DNA of 64,000 nucleotides from Lachnospiraceae bacterium. Its GTDB lineage: Bacteria > Bacillota > Clostridia > Lachnospirales > Lachnospiraceae. This document shows positions 53,581 to 61,870 of this stretch, one piece after another. The stretch is from NCBI GenBank assembly GCA_009779895.1, contig WRBB01000001.1:1-64000 (forward strand), in the 5' to 3' direction. The position numbers were made by a program, and so were the translations under genes. The notes below the pieces were generated by a model. It did no database searches and was not told the origin of the DNA. It worked only from the letters and a program-made list of their open reading frames with translations. Each line of letters starts with the position of its first letter. Within the stretch, counting starts at the first letter, position 1.

Positions 53581-54918
53581 ATGCAAGCAATTCAATCTTT
53601 TATGGAAAAGTATTTTGTTCCGGTGGCAGCAAAAATCGGTTCCATGCGGGTACTCATTGCGGTTCGTGATGCTTTTGTTGGAACGCTGCCGGTAGCGATG
53701 GCGGGGTCTATCGCTGTTATGATCAACGCGATTATTCGTGATATGCCGGGTCAATTTAATCCGGACTATGATGTGTCTGCGATTCCGGTTTTGGCGCAAA
53801 TTGTAGCGGTAAATGGTTTTGTATGGCAAGGTACCTTGGCGGTTGCCGGTATTATATTTGCCATCTCATGGGGTTATAATTTATCTCGTGTATTTGATGT
53901 AGATGGCTTGGCAGGTGCTTTGGTATCTCTTGCAACTTTGATTATGGGTGTACAGTTTGCAGTACCGGATGGTCCGTGGGGGTGGTTGCCGCTTCGCCAT
54001 TTGGGAGCCATGACTTACTTTACAACGATGCTTCTTGGTGGGTTGTCTGTAGCGATTTATATTATTTTAATTAAGCGCAAAATTACAATCAAATTACCGG
54101 ACTCTGTGCCACCGGCCATTTCGAAAGCTTTTACAGCGATTATTCCGGCAGCAGCAGGTCTTTATGCTGCGGCAATCATTTATTACATCTTTAGTTTGAC
54201 AATTGGTGCAGAGGGTACTTTTGTAATCGATTGGATTTCTGAGGTAATTGCAGCACCACTATTGGGGTTGTCACAAGGTTATGGTGCGGTAGCATTGATT
54301 ACATTTTTGGTATCTTTGTTCTGGTTCTTTGGTTTGCATGGACCAAACGTGTTAGCTCCTATTTTGGAGGGTATTTGGGGTGTTGGTCAGCTAAATAACC
54401 TAAATGCTTTCCAAGAGGGTGGTTTGCAAGCGGTTATGGCCAATATTGGTAATCCGAATATGCAAGAAGCAACATTCCTTTGGGTACGTGGTTCCTTTGA
54501 TGCGTATGCATGGTTTGGTGGTTCCGGCGGTACGATTACTTTGATTTTAGCTATTTTCCTGTTCTCCAAACGTGCAGATTACAAGACCATTGCCAAGTTA
54601 GGTGTAGGCCCCGGTATTTTTAATATCAATGAGCCGGTTATGTTTGGTCTTCCAATTGTATTGAATCCGATTATGTTGATTCCATTTATCCTTGCTCCAT
54701 TGGTTGCAACAACAATCGGTTACTTGGCGACGATTTGGGGTTTGGTGGCTCCTGTTACACAATCTGTTACTTGGGTTATGCCTCCATTCCTGTTGAGTTT
54801 CTTGGCGACAGCCGGTGACTGGCGTGCGCCGATTGTGACGCTGGTTGCGTTTGCTGCATCCTTTGTTATTTGGGCACCATTTGTGATTGCGGCAAATTCA
54901 CAAAAAGAGGCAGAGTAA
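53581..54918 (+). CDS. celB: PTS lactose/cellobiose-family IIC component
   Basis: A 445-residue membrane EIIC of about ten helices that forms the sugar pathway. Motifs typical of the lactose/cellobiose group: FWFFGLHGPNVLAPI, GGSGGTITL and the FNINEPVMFGLPIVLNPI substrate loop near residue 350. There is no fused IIB domain. RBS AAGGAGGAAG. A terminator follows. Confidence 0.94.
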   Translation: MQAIQSFMEKYFVPVAAKIGSMRVLIAVRDAFVGTLPVAMAGSIAVMINAIIRDMPGQFNPDYDVSAIPVLAQIVAVNGFVWQGTLAVAGIIFAISWGYNLSRVFDVDGLAGALVSLATLIMGVQFAVPDGPWGWLPLRHLGAMTYFTTMLLGGLSVAIYIILIKRKITIKLPDSVPPAISKAFTAIIPAAAGLYAAAIIYYIFSLTIGAEGTFVIDWISEVIAAPLLGLSQGYGAVALITFLVSLFWFFGLHGPNVLAPILEGIWGVGQLNNLNAFQEGGLQAVMANIGNPNMQEATFLWVRGSFDAYAWFGGSGGTITLILAIFLFSKRADYKTIAKLGVGPGIFNINEPVMFGLPIVLNPIMLIPFILAPLVATTIGYLATIWGLVAPVTQSVTWVMPPFLLSFLATAGDWRAPIVTLVAFAASFVIWAPFVIAANSQKEAE

Positions 54919-54935
54919 ACATTTTTTTGAAAAGA

Positions 54936-54967
54936 AAAAGAGGGCAGCGGTTTGCCCTCTTTTATTT
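54936..54967 (+). terminator. Hairpin terminator after the PTS IIC gene
   Basis: An 11-bp stem (54936-54946 with 54953-54963) and a 6-nt loop, with T-rich sequence after it. The following genes lie only 21 nt further, so read-through is likely and expression of the distal genes would be lower. Confidence 0.8.
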
Positions 54968-54987
54968 AAAAGAAAGAGGAGAAAACA

Positions 54988-55206
54988 ATGATTACGATTA
55001 ATTTAGCACAAAACCAAGCGGATGCAATTGCGTTATTAGAAGCCTATCAAGGTGGAGATTTTTCATATAAGTTTGAGGGAAAACAAGGGATTCGAATGAA
55101 ATTTTCTGTAACGGGTGATCCGGAGCAGGCAGGTAAAAAAGCCAAAGATTTGATTAAGTCACAGCAATGGGGTACCAATTTATATTTCAATGTGATGATA
55201 GGATAA
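54988..55206 (+). CDS. Small conserved-looking protein of unknown function
   Basis: A 72-residue soluble protein that I do not recognise. It reads like a small alpha/beta domain: strand TINLAQNQADAIALLEAYQGG, then FEGKQGIRMKFSV and an EQAGKKAKDLIKSQQWGT helix, ending in a strand. A GAGGAG site precedes the ATG. It lies in the PTS operon directly after the terminator of IIC, so it may be made at a lower level, and the next gene follows after 5 nt. A regulatory or accessory role is possible; nothing firmer can be said. Confidence 0.65.
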   Translation: MITINLAQNQADAIALLEAYQGGDFSYKFEGKQGIRMKFSVTGDPEQAGKKAKDLIKSQQWGTNLYFNVMIG

Positions 55207-55211
55207 TCATT

Positions 55212-55415
55212 ATGATGAAAAATGCGTTCTTTTTTATGAGTATTGGTTTGTTGGTTTTTTTATTGGGTGCAGTCAATCAGGCAGGAGAAATTTATAATCC
55301 TATTTTTGTGATACCGGCAATTTTACTGATTGCAATCGGTGGTATATTATTTTATAAGGGACATAAGAAACATAGGAAAGAAAAGGAAGAGGAGAAAGAT
55401 GATGCGGCTCAGTAA
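55212..55415 (+). CDS. Small two-helix membrane protein
   Basis: A 67-residue protein with two hydrophobic helices (about 4-20 and 29-47) and a very charged C-terminal tail (HKKHRKEKEEEKDD). No family is recognised. It starts at MMKNAFF with a short spacing to a weak upstream site, and its end overlaps the DUF3284 gene by 17 nt, so the two are translated together. It looks like a small membrane anchor. Confidence 0.6.
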   Translation: MMKNAFFFMSIGLLVFLLGAVNQAGEIYNPIFVIPAILLIAIGGILFYKGHKKHRKEKEEEKDDAAQ

Positions 55416-55830
55416 AACGGTGGATGCACCTGCATCCTTTATATTTGACAAATTGGTGGAGTCCTCTCTTTATGATATTAAGCAACAAACAGGAGAAAGT
55501 ATTCACTTTGAAGCGTTAAAAGGTTATACTTATCATAAGACCTTTCAAAATAAGCAAAAGGCGGAGATTACCATTACGGAAGTGGTGAAAAATGAGACCT
55601 ATGAATTTATTACAGTTATGATGTTGCGAGAGTATAAGACACGTTACCAATTAAAAGCTTTAGGTGAGAATAGCTGTGAAATTATATGTGAAGAAAAACA
55701 AGTATCTCATGGGGTTTTGCAAAGGTATAATGATATGATTATGGAGATATTGATTGGTTGGCAAAAGAAAAAGCAGATGAGATATATGTTTGATGGCATG
55801 GCAAAGGTTTATCACGAAAGTAAAATATGA
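55399..55830 (+). CDS. DUF3284 family protein
   Basis: A 143-residue protein whose start RLSKTVDAPASFIFDKLVESSLYDI, with a following G-x-S-I-H and YTYHKTFQNKQKAEITI, matches DUF3284. This family is often found with cellobiose/lactose PTS genes in Firmicutes and has a START/SRPBCC-like fold as judged by its strand pattern. No enzyme activity is known. GAGGAG lies five bases before the first of two ATGs. It overlaps the small membrane-protein gene by 17 nt. Confidence 0.75.
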   Translation: MMRLSKTVDAPASFIFDKLVESSLYDIKQQTGESIHFEALKGYTYHKTFQNKQKAEITITEVVKNETYEFITVMMLREYKTRYQLKALGENSCEIICEEKQVSHGVLQRYNDMIMEILIGWQKKKQMRYMFDGMAKVYHESKI

Positions 55831-55844
55831 CACGGAGATGAAGC

Positions 55845-56759
55845 ATGGAAAAATATTTGGCGTTTGATGTAGGCGGAACAGATGTAAAGTATGCAATTGT
55901 ATTAAAGGATGGTAAAATCTTAGAAAAAGGAAAATTTACTTCACCAAAATATTCCTTTGAAGCGTTAATCAAGCAGATGGGGGTTACTTGTCTGGAATTG
56001 CAAAAAAAACATGATGTGGTGGGCATTGCGCTTAGTGTTCCGGGTGCGCCTGATGATAAAACGGGCATTATTTTAGGTGGTTCCGCTTTACCTTTTATTC
56101 ATGGACCGGATGTGCGAGCAGCCTTGTTGGAAGAAACAGGATTAGAGATGCATATGGAAAATGATGCAAAAAGTGCTGCTTTGGGTGAAGTTTGGTTGGG
56201 AGCTGCAAAGGATGTGGATGATGCGGTATTTCTGGTGATTGGTACGGGGCTTGGTGGTGCCTTGGTAAAAAATAAAAAAGTGCATCATGGTATCAATTTA
56301 TTATCCGGAGAGTTCGGTTATATTATTATTGGTTATGATTTTGCAAAAGAAGAATTTAAAATGATGGCGGACCACGCATCCACCGGTTGTATTGTAAGGG
56401 ATGTAGCAATCAGCAGGGGCGTTGATCCTGCTGTTTTAGATGGGAAAGAAATTTTTGCGGCGGCAGAAGCAGGCGATCCGGATTGCTTTGCGGCCATAGA
56501 AGCATTTTATGAAAGTTTGGCAGTATGTGTGTATAATTTAATGTATATTTATAATCCGGAGTGTATTATCCTAGGTGGGGCTATTAGTGCCAGAGAAGAT
56601 TTAGGAGATAAAATTGAGGAAAAGCTGGCGATTATTAAGAAAAATGTTGATATGGATATTTTGGAAGTAAAGCCGGATATTGTAAGATGCCAATTTGGCG
56701 GTGATGCCAATTTATTAGGGGCGGTGTACAATTATATACAACGTGAGGAGGCGTACTAA
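55845..56759 (+). CDS. ROK family sugar kinase
   Basis: A 304-residue ROK protein without a DNA-binding domain, so an enzyme: DVGGTDVK ATP motif at residues 8-15, catalytic Asp in MENDAKSAALGE, and GTGLGGALV. The CxCGxxGCxE zinc site of classical ROK glucokinases is reduced to STGCIVRD, as in beta-glucoside kinases (BglK). Glucose or a glucosamine derivative released by the phosphoglycosidases is the likely substrate. It is followed by the GH1 gene after 2 nt. Confidence 0.85.
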   Translation: MEKYLAFDVGGTDVKYAIVLKDGKILEKGKFTSPKYSFEALIKQMGVTCLELQKKHDVVGIALSVPGAPDDKTGIILGGSALPFIHGPDVRAALLEETGLEMHMENDAKSAALGEVWLGAAKDVDDAVFLVIGTGLGGALVKNKKVHHGINLLSGEFGYIIIGYDFAKEEFKMMADHASTGCIVRDVAISRGVDPAVLDGKEIFAAAEAGDPDCFAAIEAFYESLAVCVYNLMYIYNPECIILGGAISAREDLGDKIEEKLAIIKKNVDMDILEVKPDIVRCQFGGDANLLGAVYNYIQREEAY

Positions 56760-56761
56760 AT

Positions 56762-58192
56762 ATGGTAAAGAAAGAATTTCCCAAAGACTTTTGGTGGGGG
56801 GCAGCCACATCAGGACCGCAATGCGAAGGGCGTTTTAACAAAAACCATGCCAATAATTTCGATTATTTATTTGATACCAAACCGGAATTATTTCATGATG
56901 GCATCGGTCCGGATACGGCCAGCAATTTTTATAATAGTTTTCGAGAAGATATTAAGATGATGAAAGAGATTGGTATGAATTCTTTGCGAACGTCCATTCA
57001 GTGGACGAGATTGATTGCTGATTTTGAAGAGGCGACCTTACGTGAAGATGGTGTACGTTTTTATAATGATGTAATTGATACATGTATAGAAAATGGTATT
57101 CGCCCGGTGTTTGCGCTCAACCACTTTGACCTCCCGGCAGAATTAGAGCATAAGTATGGCGGTTGGCTTTCCAAACATGTGATAGACTTATATGTAAAGT
57201 TTGCTGAACAATGCTTTGTGTTATTTAGTGATCGGGTTGTAGATTGGTTTACTTTCAATGAACCTGTGGTTGTAGTGGAAGGTGGTTATATGTACAATTT
57301 TCACTATCCGATGGTAGTAGACGGGAAGAAAGCGATGCAGGCGGCTTTTAATCTACAGGTGGCATCTGCTCGTGCAATTGCAAATTTTCGAAAATCAAAT
57401 AAAAATTCCCTTGGAAAGATTGGTATTGTCTTAAACTTGACTCCGCCTTATCCAAGAAGTGACTGTGAAGCTGATCAACAAGCTTCTTTTTATGCAAACC
57501 TATTTAAAAATAGATTGTTTATGGATCCTTCTGCATTGGGCGCGTATCCGTCTGAGTTATTAGAGATTCTGAAAAAAGATAAGGTTATGTGGGAGGCCAG
57601 CCAAGAAGAATATCAGGTTGTGAAAGAAAATACCATTGATTATTTGGGTGTCAATTTTTATCATCCATTCCGTGTAAAAGCACCGGAATTATCTTCGGAT
57701 GCTTTGGCTTGCGATTGGTTTCCGGAGCGGTATTTTGAACATTATGAAATGCCGGGCAGAAGGATGAATATGGATAGAGGCTGGGAAATTTTTCCGCAAG
57801 CTCTGTATGATATTGGCGAAAATATCAAGGGAAATTATGGGAATCTACCTTGGTTTGTATCAGAGAACGGTATGGGTGTTTCCAGAGAAATACGCTGGAC
57901 AAATGCGAAAGGTGTAGTGGAAGATGATTATCGGATTCAATTTGTGACAGAGCATTTATATCAACTGCATAAAACCATTGCGGCAGGTAGCAATTGTTTT
58001 GGTTATCATATGTGGACTCCCATTGATTGTTGGAGTTGGTTGAATTCTTATAAAAATCGTTATGGTTTTATTGCCAACGATGTGCATACTCAAATTAAGA
58101 CGATAAAAAAGTCAGGGTATTGGTTTAAAAAAGTGGCAGAAAGTGACATTTTAGAAGTACCGCAAGAGATTGTGGATAAGTTTATGGTATGA
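56762..58192 (+). CDS. GH1 family 6-phospho-beta-glucosidase
   Basis: A 476-residue retaining glycosidase. Acid/base Glu167 in TFNEPV and nucleophile Glu368 in SENGMG are intact. The C-terminal SYKNRYGFI has the Lys/Tyr pattern that binds the 6-phosphate, so phosphorylated beta-glucosides from the PTS are the likely substrates. It is the last gene of the operon and gives it a second, mechanistically different phosphoglycosidase beside GH4. Confidence 0.92.
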   Translation: MVKKEFPKDFWWGAATSGPQCEGRFNKNHANNFDYLFDTKPELFHDGIGPDTASNFYNSFREDIKMMKEIGMNSLRTSIQWTRLIADFEEATLREDGVRFYNDVIDTCIENGIRPVFALNHFDLPAELEHKYGGWLSKHVIDLYVKFAEQCFVLFSDRVVDWFTFNEPVVVVEGGYMYNFHYPMVVDGKKAMQAAFNLQVASARAIANFRKSNKNSLGKIGIVLNLTPPYPRSDCEADQQASFYANLFKNRLFMDPSALGAYPSELLEILKKDKVMWEASQEEYQVVKENTIDYLGVNFYHPFRVKAPELSSDALACDWFPERYFEHYEMPGRRMNMDRGWEIFPQALYDIGENIKGNYGNLPWFVSENGMGVSREIRWTNAKGVVEDDYRIQFVTEHLYQLHKTIAAGSNCFGYHMWTPIDCWSWLNSYKNRYGFIANDVHTQIKTIKKSGYWFKKVAESDILEVPQEIVDKFMV

Positions 58193-58257
58193 ATTTGACG
58201 GAAAATTTGCTAATGTTTGTTTGGTAGAAACCAATTTGTGTAGTGTTTGTGAAAAAT

Positions 58258-58286
58258 TTGCTGTTTTTTAAGTTTTATTGTAAAAT
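58258..58286 (+). promoter_or_regulatory. Promoter of the lipoprotein/ECF operon
   Basis: TTGCTG (58258-58263), a 17-bp spacer and TAAAAT (58281-58286), 50 bp before the lipoprotein gene. No clear terminator of the PTS operon is seen before it. Confidence 0.55.
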
Positions 58287-58335
58287 ATAGGTGTAAGGAA
58301 AGTTCTTATTTTAGTGTTTTACAAGGAGAAAGATT

Positions 58336-58977
58336 ATGAGAAAAAAAATAGGAATAGCATTGGTATTATCAGGTATATTGTTACTGACAGGATGTGCAGG
58401 TCGTGTGGCGGCCGACGAGTCTAATAGTGGCGACGATGCGGTGCAAATTATTGATGATAATGACGAGGAAGAAAATGTGAATGGTGGCGGTTATATTGAT
58501 ATTGGTTTCGGTGGAGAAGCCATACCGGTTGAAGATCAGATTGTTGGTTTGATAGAAAACCAATATCCGGATTTGGAAGTGACGGCGGCCGTGTTGGAAC
58601 GTAAAGCGATTCATTCAGGTGATACGTTTAAAGTGAGTATAGCCATTACAAACAATGGGGATGAAACCATTCAGTTTGTGAAAGGTTCCGGTTCAAATGT
58701 TGTGCCGGATGCTTTGATTGTAGTAGCGGATGGTGATGGTGTACAATCTGTTCAACCACAAAGTGAATTAGGTGGTATCGCTACGATGGATTTCCAAACA
58801 GAAGTATTGGAACCGGGTCAAACATTGAATTTTGAATATTATTTGGAGGCACTTGCGCCGGGTTCTTATGACATTAGCGCATATTTTTTATATGCAATCG
58901 CAAATGCGGATGAAGAATTCTTTTTAGGTGAAGCGACAGGATTTGCAGTGTCTACATTTGCAATCGGAATTGAATAA
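58336..58977 (+). CDS. Lipoprotein with a C-terminal Ig-like/BsuPI-type domain
   Basis: A 213-residue secreted lipoprotein: signal with lipobox LLTGC20, acidic linker (25-55), then a mostly beta domain (about 75-210) with the pattern FKVSIAITNNGDETIQF...PGQTLNFEYYLEALAPGSYDISAYF, which resembles a BsuPI/intracellular proteinase-inhibitor or CARDB-like fold. Function unknown. It is 12 nt upstream of the ECF-S fusion gene, so they form a bicistron. Confidence 0.7.
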   Translation: MRKKIGIALVLSGILLLTGCAGRVAADESNSGDDAVQIIDDNDEEENVNGGGYIDIGFGGEAIPVEDQIVGLIENQYPDLEVTAAVLERKAIHSGDTFKVSIAITNNGDETIQFVKGSGSNVVPDALIVVADGDGVQSVQPQSELGGIATMDFQTEVLEPGQTLNFEYYLEALAPGSYDISAYFLYAIANADEEFFLGEATGFAVSTFAIGIE

Positions 58978-58989
58978 AGGAGAATAAAC

Positions 58990-60051
58990 TTGAAGAATAG
59001 GCAATCACCAATTCGTGTAGTAAAACTTACTTTGGCAGGACTTTTTATCGCTTTGGGGGTTATCATTCCCTTTTTTGCCGGACATGCTGTTGGCATACCG
59101 GGTACGATTCTTTTACCGATGCATATACCTGTGTTGATGGCAGGATTATTGTTGGGGTGGCCTTATGGTTTGGTGGTAGGCTTGCTTGCTCCTGTGTTAT
59201 CGTCTTTTTTGACGGGTATGCCACCGATGTGGCCGATGTTACCTTTGATGATTTGTGAATTGATGGCCTATGGTTTCTTTACGGGTTTGCTGCGAAAAAA
59301 AGCGAAGTTGCCCCTTTATGTATCTTTGCCGGCAGCTATGGTAGTAGGCCGTTTGGTTGGAGCGGTGGTATTGGTGTTTGTAGGTATGGCGCAACCAAAT
59401 ATCACTTCTATTGCGACGGTGGCTACGGGTATATTGCTTACAGGATTGCCGGGGATTGCCATTCAATTGGCATTTATTCCACTGCTTGTTGATCTTGTGG
59501 AAAAAGCCTTTGTAAAGACGGGTATTCAACTAGAGCGTGCAGCACCTGCTCAGACACAAACAGATAAAGGGTTCGAAGCTTTGAGAGAAAAAAATATGTT
59601 GGAAGAAAATCAAGATGCGATAGACCGTGCGATTCGAGCGATTGAATCCGGTGTGTGTGGTTGCGTTTTGATTAAACACAATACTATCATTTATCAAGGG
59701 CGTGGTAAGGGTGTTGCACCTTTGTTGGAGTTGGTCGGTAGCGAAGAGGGTTGCCAAAAGCTAAAAGGTGCTTTGGTGGTGGATCGTATTATTGGTAAGG
59801 CGGCTGCGATGTTGCTGGTTTTAGGAAAAGGTAAATATGCTTATGGCTTGACCATGAGTAAGAGTGGTGCGGATTATTTGCAAGCCCATGATGTAGAGAT
59901 AAAGTCACACCGCTGTGTAGATGTAATTAGTGATAGAACCGGTCGTGGGATATGTCCCATGGAACGTTCGGTGATGGAGATAGATGATCCGGGGATGGGT
60001 TATCAAAAGATTCAAGAGACGTTGGAGAAATTGAGAAGTCAGGTATCGTAG
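58990..60051 (+). CDS. ECF transporter S component fused to a DUF1893 domain
   Basis: A 353-residue fusion. Residues 1-190 have six helices of an ECF-type substrate-binding S component (LPMHIPVLMAGLLLGW...SSFLTGMPPMWP is typical). After a short polar linker, residues 210-340 are a DUF1893 (TM1506-like) domain of cytidine-deaminase-like fold, with VVDRIIGKAAAMLLV and GICPMERSV. The S component binds a vitamin or similar ligand for an ECF importer whose energising parts are not in this window. The start is TTG, eight bases after AAAGGAG; no ATG is near. Confidence 0.75.
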   Translation: MKNRQSPIRVVKLTLAGLFIALGVIIPFFAGHAVGIPGTILLPMHIPVLMAGLLLGWPYGLVVGLLAPVLSSFLTGMPPMWPMLPLMICELMAYGFFTGLLRKKAKLPLYVSLPAAMVVGRLVGAVVLVFVGMAQPNITSIATVATGILLTGLPGIAIQLAFIPLLVDLVEKAFVKTGIQLERAAPAQTQTDKGFEALREKNMLEENQDAIDRAIRAIESGVCGCVLIKHNTIIYQGRGKGVAPLLELVGSEEGCQKLKGALVVDRIIGKAAAMLLVLGKGKYAYGLTMSKSGADYLQAHDVEIKSHRCVDVISDRTGRGICPMERSVMEIDDPGMGYQKIQETLEKLRSQVS

Positions 60052-60070
60052 ATATTAAAATGAAAAAAAG

Positions 60071-60283
60071 TGTATTGAACCCCAAAAGTTAGACTTAATT
60101 CGGAGAGAAGAAATTCTCTCCGTTTTGTATTGCCGGTTTCTCGGAGTCAAAATGGATAGGCTACGATTAACTAGACAGAAAAAATAAAGTGTGTTGAAAT
60201 ATAAATAACACATGGAGGATTTTCAAATGTCAAAGCAACAACGTAGAACCTATACCGCAGAATTGACCATCTGCAAATGCTGA
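60071..60283 (+). mobile_element. Remnant of an IS3-family insertion sequence
   Basis: This intergenic region begins with TGTATTGAACCCCAAAAG followed by TTAGAC, like the left terminal repeat of IS3/IS150-group elements. At 60227 a GGAGG-preceded ATG opens MSKQQRRTYTAELT, like the start of IS3 OrfA, but the frame ends after 18 codons (stop 60281-60283). No right end or OrfB is found, so it is a truncated copy. The distance from end to ATG (about 155 bp) is long and includes a terminator, so internal rearrangement is possible. Confidence 0.6.
60101..60126 (+). terminator. Hairpin terminator after the ECF-S fusion gene
   Basis: CGGAGAGA (60101-60108) and TCTCTCCG (60115-60122) form an 8-bp stem with a 6-nt loop and four T after it. 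Confidence 0.7.
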
Positions 60284-60381
60284 TTTACAGCATTCCTTTG
60301 GCTATTGGTTAAACTCATTAAAGATGCCCTCCCATAATTAATTTTTTATCAAACGAATAGTCCAATTGCTACTTGTGATTA

Positions 60382-61689
60382 TCATTCTGTTTCATTCAAA
60401 AGAATCTTTCGATTTTTCCCGCGTCCTATAATTGTTATCAATCCTGCATCTGACATTTGCTTTGTCAAATTGAACGCTCGTGTTCGCTTAATATTCAAAA
60501 GCGTTTGCATTTCCTCATCAGAAATATTACCATGTTCTTTTAGATAATCCAGTAATAATTGCATTTGAGGAGTCACGGTATCTTTGCTTGAAGATATCAC
60601 ATTTCCTTTTGCGGCATTCATGTTTGGCAATGTTATCTTAAAGGAATTTGGCGTTACGTCAATCGTCACAGGAGCAGGGCAATTTTCATAGAGCGAAAAA
60701 ATACGTCTTATGCCCGTTCCATATGATTCGATAAAGTTTAACCGTTGAAAAACTCTCGCAAGGTTTTCATTGCGCAACTGCGAGATGCCGTTACGAATAT
60801 CTTCTGTTGATATTCCGGGAAGTAATCCGCCTATAGAAATAAACTCCATTTGCTTGTCATTTACGTTGATAATGATACTGCCGGAAAATCCATAATCTCG
60901 ATGAATCAGCGAATTTAAGAGTGCTTCACGAATAGCGTCTGTTGGATAATCCCAATAGTCTTTACGCACGAGTCCATCAATAACAGAGTGGTTTTTATTG
61001 CAAAGTTGAAGATAGTCAAATGTTTCTTTTGATTGACTCAACACAGAGCCTGTAAACTCCTTGCGGTCACGAAAAATTGTATTTTGTTCATCAGCAAACA
61101 CAGCAACCTTTATGCTGTGAGTGCATTGGTCAGAGAGAAGCCATCCTAAATTTGTGTATAACTGTTGTGAAGATTTGCGAATCCCAAGTATATTGTATTT
61201 GTCTTGTGAAAACTCAACTTTGTTTTTTGCGAAAGTTTCCGCACAAAAACTAAAGGTAAGTTCTTGCTCCAATGAACGTAATTCCTCAAAAATATCACCA
61301 TCCGCATTTTTTATCATTTGGCGAATTTGTTCCGGCGATGCTTGAACAGATGATGAGCCTTGACGCACATATACGCCGGATGGCTTTATTCCTTTTGATT
61401 TCAGATAATATGGTTTATAAGAGCCTTCGCCTATTTCAATATGAATGACTTTATTGTCGGCAAGTGTGTACTTAACAAAAATTGTCACGTCTGGTGCAAT
61501 AGCATCCCTAATGCCATTTGTAATACGAGTATAGGTGTCATCTACATCCGATAACGGCACAGCTTCTCCGCTATTGTTTATACCAATATGCAAAGTCCCG
61601 CCGTTTGTGTTTGCAAAAGCGATAACTTCTTTGTAAATATCACCAAGAATATTAGCCTTAAATTCGATTTTTTCAGTTTCGTATGCCAT
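60382..61689 (-). CDS. AlbA_2/Schlafen-type ATP-binding transcriptional regulator
   Basis: A 435-residue protein with an N-terminal AlbA_2 (divergent AAA-4/Schlafen-like) domain (1-140; IEFKANILGDIYKEVIAFANTNGGTLHIGI split in two strands), a middle HATPase-like region with EALLNSLIHRDYGF (about 265), and a C-terminal winged helix (370-435; EEMQTLLNIKRTRAFNLTKQM). This is a common clostridial regulator family with unclear targets; some members are in mobile elements. The start was set at ATG 61689, seven bases after AAGGAG. A consensus promoter and an inverted-repeat operator precede it, so autoregulation is inferred. Confidence 0.82.
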   Translation of the reverse strand: MAYETEKIEFKANILGDIYKEVIAFANTNGGTLHIGINNSGEAVPLSDVDDTYTRITNGIRDAIAPDVTIFVKYTLADNKVIHIEIGEGSYKPYYLKSKGIKPSGVYVRQGSSSVQASPEQIRQMIKNADGDIFEELRSLEQELTFSFCAETFAKNKVEFSQDKYNILGIRKSSQQLYTNLGWLLSDQCTHSIKVAVFADEQNTIFRDRKEFTGSVLSQSKETFDYLQLCNKNHSVIDGLVRKDYWDYPTDAIREALLNSLIHRDYGFSGSIIINVNDKQMEFISIGGLLPGISTEDIRNGISQLRNENLARVFQRLNFIESYGTGIRRIFSLYENCPAPVTIDVTPNSFKITLPNMNAAKGNVISSSKDTVTPQMQLLLDYLKEHGNISDEEMQTLLNIKRTRAFNLTKQMSDAGLITIIGRGKNRKILLNETE

Positions 61690-61720
61690 CGTCATACTCC
61701 TTAAAAATTTGAATAATTCT

Positions 61721-61749
61721 AGTATAAGCAAAACAGTCACCTTTGTCAA
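61721..61749 (-). promoter_or_regulatory. Consensus promoter of the AlbA_2 gene
   Basis: On the minus strand a perfect TTGACA (61744-61749), 17-bp spacer and TATACT (61721-61726) lie 32 bp before the start codon. One of the strongest promoters in the window. Confidence 0.8.
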
Positions 61750-61769
61750 GTGGACGGAGTGACTGTTTT
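61730..61769. promoter_or_regulatory. Inverted-repeat operator around the AlbA_2 promoter
   Basis: AAAACAGTCAC (61730-61740) and GTGACTGTTTT (61759-61769) are perfect 11-bp inverted repeats, 18 bp apart. One arm lies in the spacer, the other just upstream of the -35 box. This is a likely operator for the AlbA_2 protein or a regulator of the lost element. Confidence 0.65.
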
Positions 61770-61870
61770 GTGAATAAAGTGAATATTCAGTGACTAAAGA
61801 GATTTCGCTGAGAAACTATACGAAACCACAGCTTCTATTCTGTTTGCGATATAATTATTTCTCCCCTTGA

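Noticed and set aside
60284-60381. Further IS or gene remnant
   Set aside because: A 7-bp hairpin (about 60276-60294) is seen but nothing that translates into a recognisable protein on either strand.
61770-61870. More of the ICE fragment upstream of 61871
   Set aside because: All frames hold stops and no motif is recognised; only a partial GTGACT-like repeat near 61790 is seen.
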